DNA of 64,000 bases from Mycobacterium sp. 852002-40037_SCH5390672 (GTDB lineage Bacteria; Actinomycetota; Actinomycetes; Mycobacteriales; Mycobacteriaceae): NCBI RefSeq assembly GCF_001665875.1, contig NZ_LZTA01000116.1:40141-104140 (forward strand), in the 5' to 3' direction. The position numbers and the translations under genes are program-made. Positions 52,250-61,288 of the stretch are shown piece by piece. Numbering within the stretch: position 1 is the stretch's first letter; the number at the start of each line of letters is the position of its first letter. The notes below the pieces were generated by a model. That model saw nothing but the letters and a program-made list of their open reading frames with translations. It made no database searches and was not told where the DNA came from.

Positions 52250-53308
52250 ATGTCTGACACGGTAAAGGTAGCTGTCGACCGAAGCTCGGTCGCCATGGGC
52301 GACGATGTCGATTCTCACCGCGAGTTCTGGGTCTTCCCCGCCTCGGCCACCATCGATGACCTGCTGGTCGAAATCTCCTCGCACTACGTACCGGGAATCG
52401 CCGGACCGGCCGGTTGGCGCGTGTACCTCGGCACTCGTCGCGAGGGGCAGCACGGGGACATCGGCCTCATCTATACCCGCGACGACCTCAAACAGCAGGA
52501 CAACATCTGCAGGCTTTTGCCCGGCGAGAAAACGTTGGGCGAGTTGGCCCGATGGACTGGATCGCGGGATCTGGATGTCTACGCTTCGTACCTGACCTTT
52601 GATCAAGGGCGACCATTAAGCCTCGACGAGGTGATGAGCGGCCCCACATTCACCGGGTGCCGGCCTGTCAAGCTGGAATCCGAGGCGGCCGCCGATGCCA
52701 AGCGTGACTGGGTGATGATGCGCGAACTGGACCGACACGCCGCGGCGGTCGCCAACGCGCGCCGCGACTGGGTTCGGACCAATCTCCTAGCGGCACTGCC
52801 GCCGTGGATCGACATCTTCATTGCCCGCAACTTCCACTATCTGACCGAGTTACACTGCCCGGCCAGCATGAGCTTGGCCGCAAACTTGCTCGGAATCAAC
52901 GAATCCCGCGATGAGGACTTGGCTGCGCTGGCCAACGCCGACGCGCGCCCCAAGGTCGTGATCCTGGCGATGGTGCTGGCCGCTTTCGAATGGGGAACCC
53001 AACGCGACACGTGGCGAGTCGGAGAACGGCCGTACTGCAAGGCCTATCTGGAGCTACTCGCCCATTGCGGCTACCGGCTCTCACCGATTGAACGAGTCAT
53101 GGCCGGCCAAATCAGCGTCGAGCAGCTCAAATTCTCCGCAACCGACGCCGCCAGGCTCGACCGCATCCGGCAACTCCGAGACCAGCAATACCGGCTTCGC
53201 ATGGACCGCTACTACGCAAAAAGCCTCAGCGAGGAGCAATACCAAGCAGCCATCCAATCCGTCCATGCAGAGCTTTGCAGCCTAGGGGAACTTCCAGGGC
53301 CCATCTAG
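52250..53308 (+). CDS. Unrecognised 352-residue protein
   Basis: I do not recognise the family. The N-terminal 120 residues (HREFWVFPASATIDDLLVEI, GWRVYLGTRREG, GDIGLIYTRDD) look like a compact alpha/beta domain, perhaps of beta-grasp type. The middle and C-terminus are helical, with KVVILAMVLAAFEWGTQRDT and YCKAYLELLAHCGYRLSPIE, and end in a charged coiled region (RIRQLRDQQYRLRMDRYYAK). There is no signal peptide or membrane helix. It stands alone. ATG 52250 is used, without a clear ribosome site. Confidence 0.8.
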   Translation: MSDTVKVAVDRSSVAMGDDVDSHREFWVFPASATIDDLLVEISSHYVPGIAGPAGWRVYLGTRREGQHGDIGLIYTRDDLKQQDNICRLLPGEKTLGELARWTGSRDLDVYASYLTFDQGRPLSLDEVMSGPTFTGCRPVKLESEAAADAKRDWVMMRELDRHAAAVANARRDWVRTNLLAALPPWIDIFIARNFHYLTELHCPASMSLAANLLGINESRDEDLAALANADARPKVVILAMVLAAFEWGTQRDTWRVGERPYCKAYLELLAHCGYRLSPIERVMAGQISVEQLKFSATDAARLDRIRQLRDQQYRLRMDRYYAKSLSEEQYQAAIQSVHAELCSLGELPGPI

Positions 53309-53394
53309 ACCGTCCCGAAACCGACTGCACAGATACCTCATTGTTTCGTGGCGTTAACGCCTTGAGGGATGGCCTTGGCGGCCCATCACCGCAC

Positions 53395-54477
53395 TCAGGC
53401 GTCGATCACCACGCGACCGGTCTTTGCGCGGGAAACGCAGACCAGCATTTCGCCGTCACCTTCGGTGCTGCGCCCGCGGCGATCGACTTGCCCGCCAAGG
53501 ACTTTCACCTTGCACGTGCCGCAAAACCCCTGCTGGCAGGAGTACGCGGTGGTCGAGTCGCGATCGAGCATGACGTCCAGCGCCGACCGGTTTGCCGGCA
53601 CCCTGAGCACCCGCTGCGAGCGGGCCAGTTCCAGCTCGAAGGGGACCCCGTCGACCACCGGAGGAGGGCCGAAACGTTCGTAGTGCAGTGGCGCGTTCGC
53701 GTGTTCGTTACGTGCGGTGCGCACCGATTCCAGCATGGCGGTGGGGCCACACACATAGACCGCCGTGCTCGGCCCGGCGTCGGCAAGCAAGTCCGCTACG
53801 GTGGGGACTCCGCCGCGCTCGTCGTCGGACCACACCGTAACCCGTTCGGGGGCCACCGCCACCACTTCATCCAGCAGCGGCATGTAGTCGCGGCTGCGGC
53901 CGGCATACACGGCACGCCAAGTGATTCCGCGCTGCTGAGCCGTCTGGATCATGGGCAGAATCGGTGTCACCCCGATGCCGCCGATCACGAACAACACCTC
54001 GCGCTCGTCGGTGACGAGATAGAACGCGTTGCGGGGCCCCTCGAACTCGAACCTGTCCCCCACCTTGAAGGTGTCGTGCATCTCGATCGAGCCGCCGCCG
54101 CCTTCGGCGATGCGGCGCACCGCGATGCGATAGTCGGTGCGCCGGCCGGGCGAACCACACAGCGAGTACTGCCGTCGGCGGCCCGACGGCAGCCGAACGT
54201 CGATATGCGCGCCGGGCGTCCAGGACGGCAACAGCCCACCGGCCGGGTCGGCCAGCGTCAACGCGACCACATCGGGGGTGAGCAGCTCGCGTTTGATAAC
54301 CACCGCGGTGGTGGTGCGCTGCACGGGCTCGACGCGAGAGGAGGTCCACCGCGACGCCGTCGCCATGCCGCCGAACAGCGTCCCGACCCCGTACAACGCC
54401 GTGTACATGCGGTCACGTTTGCGGCGGCCGTAGAGGTCGGCCGGAATGCCGTCCCAAATAGTCTGTGCCACAGTCAT
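53395..54477 (-). CDS. Ferredoxin reductase with C-terminal 2Fe-2S domain
   Basis: About 360 residues. FAD-binding motif RQYSLCGSP, NAD-binding GGIGVTPILPMI and VYVCGPTAMLESV, then a plant-type 2Fe-2S domain with cysteines in YSCQQGFCGTCKVKVL and LVCVSRA. This is the phthalate-dioxygenase-reductase layout, passing electrons from NAD(P)H to an oxygenase. ATG 54477 is two bases after the hydrolase stop, so it is the last gene of a tight operon with the di-iron protein and hydrolase. Confidence 0.92.
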   Translation of the reverse strand: MTVAQTIWDGIPADLYGRRKRDRMYTALYGVGTLFGGMATASRWTSSRVEPVQRTTTAVVIKRELLTPDVVALTLADPAGGLLPSWTPGAHIDVRLPSGRRRQYSLCGSPGRRTDYRIAVRRIAEGGGGSIEMHDTFKVGDRFEFEGPRNAFYLVTDEREVLFVIGGIGVTPILPMIQTAQQRGITWRAVYAGRSRDYMPLLDEVVAVAPERVTVWSDDERGGVPTVADLLADAGPSTAVYVCGPTAMLESVRTARNEHANAPLHYERFGPPPVVDGVPFELELARSQRVLRVPANRSALDVMLDRDSTTAYSCQQGFCGTCKVKVLGGQVDRRGRSTEGDGEMLVCVSRAKTGRVVIDA

Positions 54478-54479
54478 CC

Positions 54480-55418
54480 TCACATCTGACCGATGCCGCG
54501 ACGGTCTGCGGAGCGGGCGATCAGGTCTACCCACTCACCGGTGAGCCGGGCGACCACGTCGGGGTGCGCGGTAACCACCCAATGGCCGCCCTCGATCGGG
54601 ACGACGCTGCTGTTCTCCGGGATGGAGCCGGTAAACCGTTGCAGGGCAGGCGATACGAAGTAGTCCTGGCGCGCGACGAGGACCTGCACCGGAACGGTCG
54701 TCTGCGGCAATTGCGCCGGGGGGGACAGGATCGGCTTTGGCATGTTCGCGCGGTACAGGTTGAGCCCGTTGAGGTAGTCCTCGCTCGAGCGATATGCCGC
54801 ACCGCGCTCGCTGCGGGTGGTCGATCCCCCGATACGCTCAACCGCCTCAAAGACTTTCACCGTCGCCCGGGACCGGATCGCCAACTCCGGAATGCCCGGG
54901 CACAGGAAAAACCAGATGTAGGACGAGGCCAGGATCTGCTTGACGACGTCGAGGAGCGCGCGCGGCGTGCACGCCGACCGCAGGAACCTGCCCGCGTAGT
55001 TCAGGTGGGGCCCGGAGACCGACGTGAATGAGGCGATCTTGCCCATCACCGCGTCGTCGGTGACCGCCGCCCAGGCCTGGATCGACCCCCAGTCGTGGGC
55101 CAGCAGGTGCACCGAGTCAACGCCGAGGCGCTCGATCACCGCGCCGATGTCGGCGACCAGCTGCGCAAGCCGATACCCGGAACGGCCTGCCGGCGCGGAG
55201 GATTGGCCGGCGCCACGCACGTCGTAGGCCACGACGTTGAATCGGTGACCCAATGTCCCCAATGTCGTTGCCACCGGATCCCACACGTGGTGGTTGTCCG
55301 GGTAGCCGTGGATGGCCAGGATGGTCGGCCGCCCCGGGTCGATGTCGGTGTAGGCGTGCACCGCCAGTCGCACGCCGTCGGAGGCCGCGACCGTGGTTGA
55401 TGCGACTTCGGTCGTCAT
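54480..55418 (-). CDS. Epoxide-hydrolase-like alpha/beta hydrolase
   Basis: About 312 residues. The oxyanion motif is AIHGYPDNHHVW and the elbow LLAHDWGSIQAW, with Asp as the nucleophile, typical of epoxide hydrolases and haloalkane dehalogenases rather than serine esterases. The catalytic His is in IEGGHWVV. Start ATG 55418 overlaps the upstream stop by four bases. In the cluster it could open an epoxide made by the di-iron protein; that is inference. Confidence 0.86.
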   Translation of the reverse strand: MTTEVASTTVAASDGVRLAVHAYTDIDPGRPTILAIHGYPDNHHVWDPVATTLGTLGHRFNVVAYDVRGAGQSSAPAGRSGYRLAQLVADIGAVIERLGVDSVHLLAHDWGSIQAWAAVTDDAVMGKIASFTSVSGPHLNYAGRFLRSACTPRALLDVVKQILASSYIWFFLCPGIPELAIRSRATVKVFEAVERIGGSTTRSERGAAYRSSEDYLNGLNLYRANMPKPILSPPAQLPQTTVPVQVLVARQDYFVSPALQRFTGSIPENSSVVPIEGGHWVVTAHPDVVARLTGEWVDLIARSADRRGIGQM

Positions 55419-56326
55419 CAGTGCGACGCGCGGGCGGCGGGCGAACGGGCCAGGTAGTCCACGGCGCGACCCACCCCGCCCAGCTGGGACGGATGGAAAC
55501 TGGGTGTGTAGTAGGCGCCGATGACCCGGAGGAACTGGAAGGGCCCGGGCACCAAACCCCGGCGCGCCGCGCGGAAGTAGTCCCGCCAGCGCGGCTTGGT
55601 GCCGGGCGGCAGGTATGGGTCGACCGAGTACATGAATCGCACGCCGCGGACGAACAACCACAGCAACGCCGGCGTGATCAGCAGCTGGGTGCGTACCTGC
55701 CGCCAATACCCGGCACGCAGATGCTTCATGGTGTCGAAGGCGACCGCCTTGTGCTCGACTTCCTCGGCGCCGTGCCAGCGCAACAGGTCCAGCATCACCG
55801 GATCGGTGCCCATGGCGTCGTGCTGCGGGGTGTCGAGAATCCATTCTCCCAGAATGGCGGTGTAGTGCTCGAGGGCGGCGACCATCGACACCCGCTCGAG
55901 CAGCCAGCTCTGTCGCCGGCGCGGGCTCCACCGCGGCCGGTCGCCGATGAGTTGGGTGAATAGCCAACGCATTTGGTCGGTGAACGGCGTCACGTCGATG
56001 CCTTTGGCCGCGAAGTGTCCCAGCACCCCCGCGTGCGCCTGGGAGTGCATGGCCTCCTGGCTGATGAAACCCTGCACATCGCGCCGCAATTGGTCGTCCT
56101 TGATCAACGGCAAGGTGTCCTTGAATGCGTTGACGATGAATTCCTCACCAGCCGGCAGCAACAGGTGCAGCACATTGCAGAAGTGGGTGGTGAAGGGTTC
56201 GTTGGGCACGTAGTAGAACGGCAGCGTCGACCAGTCGAAGTCGACGTCACGCGCCTGCAGGACGATCCGCTCGTGGTCGAGCGAGGCGTCATGCGGGCCC
56301 GTTGCCTTGTCATCGACGGTGAACAT
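55418..56326 (-). CDS. Di-iron-type predicted metal-dependent hydrolase (PF10118-like)
   Basis: 302 residues. It matches the 'predicted metal-dependent hydrolase' family, and its metal ligands look like a ferritin-like four-helix bundle: Glu61/62, Glu91 and His94 (EAMH), Glu153/His154 (ALEH), Glu161, and Glu189-x-x-His192 (EVEH). Two ExxH motifs plus bridging Glu residues are the hallmark of di-iron carboxylate oxygenases. The C-terminal region has a hydrophobic helix (LLITPALLWLFVRGVRFMY). Electron supply by the 2Fe-2S reductase two genes downstream is a natural fit. Confidence 0.85.
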   Translation of the reverse strand: MFTVDDKATGPHDASLDHERIVLQARDVDFDWSTLPFYYVPNEPFTTHFCNVLHLLLPAGEEFIVNAFKDTLPLIKDDQLRRDVQGFISQEAMHSQAHAGVLGHFAAKGIDVTPFTDQMRWLFTQLIGDRPRWSPRRRQSWLLERVSMVAALEHYTAILGEWILDTPQHDAMGTDPVMLDLLRWHGAEEVEHKAVAFDTMKHLRAGYWRQVRTQLLITPALLWLFVRGVRFMYSVDPYLPPGTKPRWRDYFRAARRGLVPGPFQFLRVIGAYYTPSFHPSQLGGVGRAVDYLARSPAARASH

Positions 56327-56372
56327 CGTGCCATCCCCTTTCCGTCGTCAGGTCGTCGTCAGGTCCTCTCGC

Positions 56373-56413
56373 GGCGACCCGCTGCGCCCGGCGTCGCCGC
56401 GCTTGCGATCGCC
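56373..56413. repeat. Single copy of the 42-bp dispersed repeat
   Basis: 41 bases matching the triple repeat at 34740-34893 with two changes, ending against the stop codon of the megaprotein gene (the following CTAGGC is also shared with the third copy). A direct repeat GTCGTCAGGTCGTCGTCAGGTC lies just before it. Confidence 0.8.
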
Positions 56414-56414
56414 G

Positions 56415-59400
56415 CTAGGCGCTGCGCTGTTCCTCGTCCTCTACCTCAGTGATCAAACGCTCGCTGCGCAAGAACCGGACCAGATGATCGACCGTTTCGG
56501 TGAGGGCGGGCTCGCGCAGACGGACCTTGGTCAGCCCCCGCCGGTGGCGGTACTGGGTGTTGTCGTAGCGCTTGTCCCGCATCGCCGCGATCTTGTCCGC
56601 CGACCGGGTGAGGAAGTCGACCAGCGGATACATCTGATCATTCGGCGTGCAGCGGCGGTTCAGCTGCTCGGTGAAGGACGGGATGTCGTAGTAGTCGAAC
56701 CGATATCCGTAGCGTTCGGACAGGATCCGGGTGACGTCGGTGAGGTTGTAGTAGTCGTCCGCGGTCATGTTGAAGACGCTGCCCGACTCATCCGGCAGGC
56801 CCATCAGCGTGACGATGTGATCCGCGATCAAGTCGGCCGGCAGCAGGCTGATCTGGTTGAGCGCGTTGACGGCGACCCCGTGCTCGATCATGAACGCGGT
56901 CAGGCGCACCAGGATGTCGTCCTGGCTGCCGAAGCCCGCGCGGGTGGGCGAGATCAGCGAGGGGCGGTAGATGCGGACGTCGAGCCCCTTGCGCTGCGCG
57001 GCCAGCGCCAACTGCTCGGCGACCCATTTGGTCTGCGAGTAACCGAAGTCCAGCCCGGCCATCTTTTCGTTCGCATCCCACTCCCCGACCACCGGCTCGG
57101 TGCTCCAGCCGTAGATGAACGTGCTGGAGACGAGGTGAAAAGCCTTGCGGTGGGCCGTCATCGCCAGCCGCAACAGCTCGCGGGTGCCCTCCACGTTGGC
57201 GGGACGCAGGGCGTCGTAGGTGCGTACGTAGTTGACCAGGGCACCGTTGTGCACGACGGCATCCACGTCCTGCGCCAGTTGCTGGAAGGCCGCCTCCCCA
57301 ATGCCCAGCGCGGGCTGGGCGAGATCACCACAGATGATGCGTACCCGTGCGCGAACATCGGCTTCCAGCGCCGGCGTCCAGAGCTGGGCGCGGCGCAGCG
57401 ACGCGACGATCCGGTCGAGACCGTGCGCGGCGTCCGTGGCACGCACCAGCGCGTGCACCGTGTAGGAGGTCCGCCCCAGCAGGCTGCTCACCAGGAACGG
57501 CCCGAGGAATCCGGTCGCGCCGGTGAGCAGCAGATCGGTGGGCTCACCCGGGCGCGCGGGCGCCAGCTCCGGCAACGGCAGTGCCGCGTCGGCCCGCATC
57601 TGGGCTGCCTCGTGGGCCTCGTATTCCGCGGAAATCTGATCCAGGGCCCGGCGCAGGGCGTCGAGCGGCTGCCCGGATCCCTCGCCGAATTGGCTTATCA
57701 GCCCGAAGAATTCGGACACCGTCAGCCGCTGCAGTAGGCGGGTGTTGACCTCTTCGGCCAGCTCCCCCGCGCCGTTCTCCTCCAGCAAGGCCTGCAGGTC
57801 CGTGCGGAGTTCGGCCAATGCCAGCGAGTCGATGCCGAGATCGGCGAACGAGCAGTCCTCGTCGCCGGTGAGGTCGTAGCTCTCGATGAGGTTGCGGAAG
57901 CGCTCCAGCGGACCGGCGCCGGCGCGCAGGACACCGTCAGTTCGGTTCGCCGACGGGTTGACCCAGCTGGTGAAGGCGGGCAGCGCGCCATCCAGCCACA
58001 ACTGGCGCGTGGAAGCGCGCCGGATCTTCCCCGAGGTGGTCTTGGGAATGCTGCGCGGCGGAGCGAAGACGATCGCGTGCGGATCGATGTGGCAGTGCCG
58101 CCGGATCGCCCGGGCCAGCGCCTTGGCGTCCGGAAGGTTGTGCTCGTCTCGCACCTCGGCGACGACGATCAAGGCTTCCTGCTCGTCGTGCTCGACCGAG
58201 AAGGCGGCGACGCAGCCGCTGCGGACGTGCGCTGCCGTGCGCTCGACGACGGCTTCGATGTCGGAGGGGTAGCAGTTGACGCCGCGGACGATGATCAGGT
58301 CCTTGCTGCGCCCACAGACGAAAAGCTCACCCTCGTAAAGGAATCCGAGATCGCCGGTCCGCAGATAGGTGTGCTGGTCATCGCCGGCGATGCGGGCGCC
58401 GAACATCTCCGCGGTGAGCTCCGGACGGTTCCAGTAGCCGGCCCCCTTCGAGGGTCCGGTCAGCCAAACCTCGCCGACCCGCCCGTCAGGCATTGCTTGG
58501 CGCGATTCGGGATCGACGATACGAACCAGTGTCTCCTCGATGGGCTTGCCGCAGCTGACCAACGGGACCTGGTTGCTGTTTTCCGGCAGCGCCTTCTCGA
58601 TACGCGCGACGTTGCGCTCCAGCCCGCGCTTGTTGACGGCGATGGTCTGGCGCCCGCGGATCGACACGATCAGGGTGGACTCGGCCATGCCGTAGGCGCC
58701 GGTGAGCGCCTCGGGCCGCAGACCGTACTCGGCGAACCGCTGCCGGAAGTGGGCGAAGGTGCTGGCGCGCAGTGGCTCTGCGCCCACCACGATGCATTCG
58801 AGGCTGCTCAAATCGACGCCGGCCAATTCGGCGGCGGGCAGCTTGTCCTCGCGCAGGCAGTATTCGAGGGCGAAGTTCGGTCCCGGCGTGTGAGTGGCGC
58901 GCACGTCGCTGATGAGTCGAAGCCAGGACGATGGCCGGGCGAGGAAGTCCAGGGGCGACATCGCATGGGTGGTCCCGCCCAGCAGCACGATGAACATGTA
59001 GGCCGAGATCAGGCCCATGTCGTGGTGCTGCGGCAGCCACGACGCCAGCACCACGTCGCCGGTGAAGGCGGAGCCGTTGGCGATGACGTTGGCGTGGGTG
59101 ACGATCACACCCTTGGGATTGCTGGTCGACCCCGAGGTGTACTGCAGGAAGAAAACGTCGCCGGGCGTGTCCTCAACCGGGGCACCGCCGAACTCCTGGG
59201 CACCGTCGGTCGCATACCAGGGCAGGTCCGGCAGGCCGGCGCCGGACTCGTCTGTCCAGACCTGCTCGCCGTGGCGCTGAGCGAGCAGCAGGCGGAAGTC
59301 GTACTCGAACTGCTTCGTCGACAGCACGGCCGTGGCCCGGCAATCGCGGGCTATGAAGCTCAGCTTGGCCAGCCCGGAATCGAAGGACATCGGCAACGGA

Positions 59401-59672
59401 GGGCTGACCGGAACGGCGATCACTCCGATGCGCGCGCACGCGTACAGCGCCGCGATCATTTCCAAGCCTGGCGGGTAGACCAGCAGCGCACGATCGCCTG
59501 ACTCGAGTCCGGCCTCGTTGGACAGATAGGCGGCCAGCTCGCGGGTGCGCTCGGCGAAGGCCTGGTAGGTGTAGTGCTCGAGTTCGCGGCCGTCGCCGTC
59601 GACGAATCGGAAGAGGGTCTGGTCCGGTTTCTGCGCTTCCCACATCTGCAGGTAATCGATCAGCGTCTCCAT
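56415..59672 (-). CDS. Fatty acyl-AMP ligase - ACP - thioester reductase megaprotein
   Basis: About 1085 residues in three parts. Residues 1-580: FAAL-type adenylation (LQYTSGSTSNPKGV near 178; SWLPQHHDMGLISAY; LARPSSWLRLISD; PNFALEYCLRE; YLRTGDLGFL). About 585-665: acyl-carrier domain with pantetheine Ser616 in FADLGIDSLAL. About 710-1085: SDR-type reductase (LLTGATGFLGPFL, YSQTKWVAEQL). It should activate a fatty acid, load its own ACP and release it reductively as aldehyde or alcohol. FAAL features separate it from the CAR/FadD9 type. ATG 59672 is chosen since the extension to 59807 lacks FAAL sequence. Confidence 0.92.
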   Translation of the reverse strand: METLIDYLQMWEAQKPDQTLFRFVDGDGRELEHYTYQAFAERTRELAAYLSNEAGLESGDRALLVYPPGLEMIAALYACARIGVIAVPVSPPLPMSFDSGLAKLSFIARDCRATAVLSTKQFEYDFRLLLAQRHGEQVWTDESGAGLPDLPWYATDGAQEFGGAPVEDTPGDVFFLQYTSGSTSNPKGVIVTHANVIANGSAFTGDVVLASWLPQHHDMGLISAYMFIVLLGGTTHAMSPLDFLARPSSWLRLISDVRATHTPGPNFALEYCLREDKLPAAELAGVDLSSLECIVVGAEPLRASTFAHFRQRFAEYGLRPEALTGAYGMAESTLIVSIRGRQTIAVNKRGLERNVARIEKALPENSNQVPLVSCGKPIEETLVRIVDPESRQAMPDGRVGEVWLTGPSKGAGYWNRPELTAEMFGARIAGDDQHTYLRTGDLGFLYEGELFVCGRSKDLIIVRGVNCYPSDIEAVVERTAAHVRSGCVAAFSVEHDEQEALIVVAEVRDEHNLPDAKALARAIRRHCHIDPHAIVFAPPRSIPKTTSGKIRRASTRQLWLDGALPAFTSWVNPSANRTDGVLRAGAGPLERFRNLIESYDLTGDEDCSFADLGIDSLALAELRTDLQALLEENGAGELAEEVNTRLLQRLTVSEFFGLISQFGEGSGQPLDALRRALDQISAEYEAHEAAQMRADAALPLPELAPARPGEPTDLLLTGATGFLGPFLVSSLLGRTSYTVHALVRATDAAHGLDRIVASLRRAQLWTPALEADVRARVRIICGDLAQPALGIGEAAFQQLAQDVDAVVHNGALVNYVRTYDALRPANVEGTRELLRLAMTAHRKAFHLVSSTFIYGWSTEPVVGEWDANEKMAGLDFGYSQTKWVAEQLALAAQRKGLDVRIYRPSLISPTRAGFGSQDDILVRLTAFMIEHGVAVNALNQISLLPADLIADHIVTLMGLPDESGSVFNMTADDYYNLTDVTRILSERYGYRFDYYDIPSFTEQLNRRCTPNDQMYPLVDFLTRSADKIAAMRDKRYDNTQYRHRRGLTKVRLREPALTETVDHLVRFLRSERLITEVEDEEQRSA

Positions 59673-59711
59673 CGTAGGAGTGATCCCCCTTCCACGTTGG
59701 CTTAGCCCGAG

Positions 59712-59755
59712 AACGACTTCCGTCGTTAAATATAAACACCAATGTAGCGCCGCAA
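59712..59755 (-). promoter_or_regulatory. SigA-like promoter with palindrome for the megaprotein gene
   Basis: On the minus strand, TTGCGG (59755-59750), a 17-bp spacer and TATTTA (59732-59727). AACGAC-TTCC-GTCGTT (59712-59727) is a perfect 6-bp inverted repeat at the -10/+1 position, well placed to repress. Confidence 0.45.
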
Positions 59756-59869
59756 GCCCGTCCCGAGCAAAGCGTTGAGCAGCATTAGCGGCCTTCGTAC
59801 ACCACATTCACAGGCGAAACTTAACCGGGGGAATTAATTGCACGGATGCTGATCTACGTGCTTACGGAC

Positions 59870-59930
59870 TTCAGTATCTCAGTGGGCACCCACCAGGCGT
59901 TATGCCTGCTCTGCGGCCTGAGATACTGAA
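59870..59930. repeat. 13-bp inverted repeat with nested hairpin
   Basis: TTCAGTATCTCAG (59870-59882) and its exact complement (59918-59930). Inside, CAGGC-GTTAT-GCCTG (59894-59908) makes a small inner hairpin. It could be a structured RNA, operator array or mobile-element relic. Confidence 0.6.
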
Positions 59931-60101
59931 CTACGTATCTACGAATTCACGTATTCTGCATTCCCTGTCGAACGGACGTGGGCCCCGAAATTTATTCCGC
60001 ACATCGCGCCGAATGGCGAAATTGCAAATCGGAAAACGCAATTTGATTCGCGCCCGGGAAGCCGTGGCCCGTCCGCGCCGCCGAGCCGCCTGCCTGCGCG
60101 A

Positions 60102-61094
60102 CTACGCGGGCTGGGCGATGCGGATCCGCGGGCCCGCGCGAGCCACCAGTTTCACGATGCCGAGGAACCGCTCGCCGTCGATGATCGGCGACAGCGGCTC
60201 GTCCTCGGCTTCGATGATCATCTCGTGGCCGTTGACATCGCGTAGCCCGTCGCCGCGGAGCATGCCGTTGGTCAGGGCCGTTGGAAGCTGCGCCACGATC
60301 CTGGATGGCCGTAGGTGCCCCGCCTGAAAATGCAGCGCACCGGGCTCGGAAGCCTTGGGGAACAACCGAAACGGGCCCCCGATGCGCAGGTCGATCGCAC
60401 CGGCGTGCAGCAGGCTGTGCGTGCGCGACGGAACCTCATCGCCGTCGATCACCACGCGCGCTCGCGTCGGAGTGAACAGGATGGAGGCGTAATTCGGCGT
60501 CTTGACGCGGCTTGGGGCGATCTTGGAGGTGAGGTAATCGCCGAAGCTGCGGGCGATCACTCGCGCGACGGCCAGCCGACCGTGATCGGGTGAGTCGTAA
60601 TATCGGTCGTAGAAACGGTTCCCGACACCCCCTGCCGCCAGCCCGAAGCAGACCCGATGAAACGCCGCGCCGTCGGAGGTTTCGCCGTCGAGCACCAACG
60701 TGTCCAGACTCACCTCGGGCGGAGGCTGATCCGTTTCGGCTGCCGCCGTCAGCGCACGGATGATCGCTTCGGGCCGCCCGCGCACCCGGGCCTTGCGCGC
60801 GACGGCGTTGACGCTGCCGCCGTTGGTCGGCACGAACGTGGGCCAGCGCCGCGGATCGCTGATGCAGTGCTCGATCTCGTTGATCAACCAGTGCAGCGCG
60901 CCGTCGCCGCCGTCGCCCACCAGGTGGGTGACCCGTGGCGCGATCTGCTGGATGGTGTCGCGCAGCTCCTCGATCGAGTTGGTCTCGTGCACCTGGCCCC
61001 ACGGACCGACGATGCGGCGCAGTTCGGCGATGCGATCGCGTGAAGCGGCGCGATTCTTCCGCGCTTTCGGATTGACGATGACGCCTAGATACAT
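60102..61094 (-). CDS. Diacylglycerol/sphingosine kinase-like lipid kinase
   Basis: About 330 residues. N-terminal MYLGVIVNPKARKNR and the nucleotide motif GDGGDGALHW, then TNGGSVNAVARKA, are the DAGK catalytic signature. The C-terminal beta-rich domain includes ALHFQAGHLRPSRIV. It should phosphorylate a lipid hydroxyl with ATP at the membrane. ATG 61094 begins at the fold; the extension to 61124 is not needed. It lies upstream of the lipid cluster on the same strand, but 429 bases apart. Confidence 0.87.
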   Translation of the reverse strand: MYLGVIVNPKARKNRAASRDRIAELRRIVGPWGQVHETNSIEELRDTIQQIAPRVTHLVGDGGDGALHWLINEIEHCISDPRRWPTFVPTNGGSVNAVARKARVRGRPEAIIRALTAAAETDQPPPEVSLDTLVLDGETSDGAAFHRVCFGLAAGGVGNRFYDRYYDSPDHGRLAVARVIARSFGDYLTSKIAPSRVKTPNYASILFTPTRARVVIDGDEVPSRTHSLLHAGAIDLRIGGPFRLFPKASEPGALHFQAGHLRPSRIVAQLPTALTNGMLRGDGLRDVNGHEMIIEAEDEPLSPIIDGERFLGIVKLVARAGPRIRIAQPA

Positions 61095-61288
61095 CCGGCG
61101 ATCCCCGCTGCGTACCTGACACAATTCCGCCTTTGCCGGGTGTGTGGCAACCGCTCAGCCGGGATTTCGCTGGTCATCCCAGGCACGATACCCGGGCGTA
61201 CCGGTGGACCAACAACGCTGCTGCACGGCGCCGCAAGGCCCCTCGGGCCAACAGCCGCCGTCGCAATTGCGAAGTTAGGGTGTCTGCC

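Larger units (their letters stand above)
59673..60101. other. 429-bp non-coding gap with promoter and inverted repeats
   Basis: No gene is visible. The side next to the megaprotein start holds a SigA-like promoter with an operator-like palindrome. The centre (59870-59930) has a 13-bp inverted repeat with a nested small hairpin. The remainder (60000-60060) is comparatively AT-rich and contains AAATTGC...GCAATTT symmetry. The gap separates the lipid cluster from the DAG-kinase-like gene. Confidence 0.6.

Noticed and set aside
58077..59501. 474-codon plus-strand frame opposite the megaprotein
   Set aside because: Shadow of the FAAL domain; no domain or start signal.
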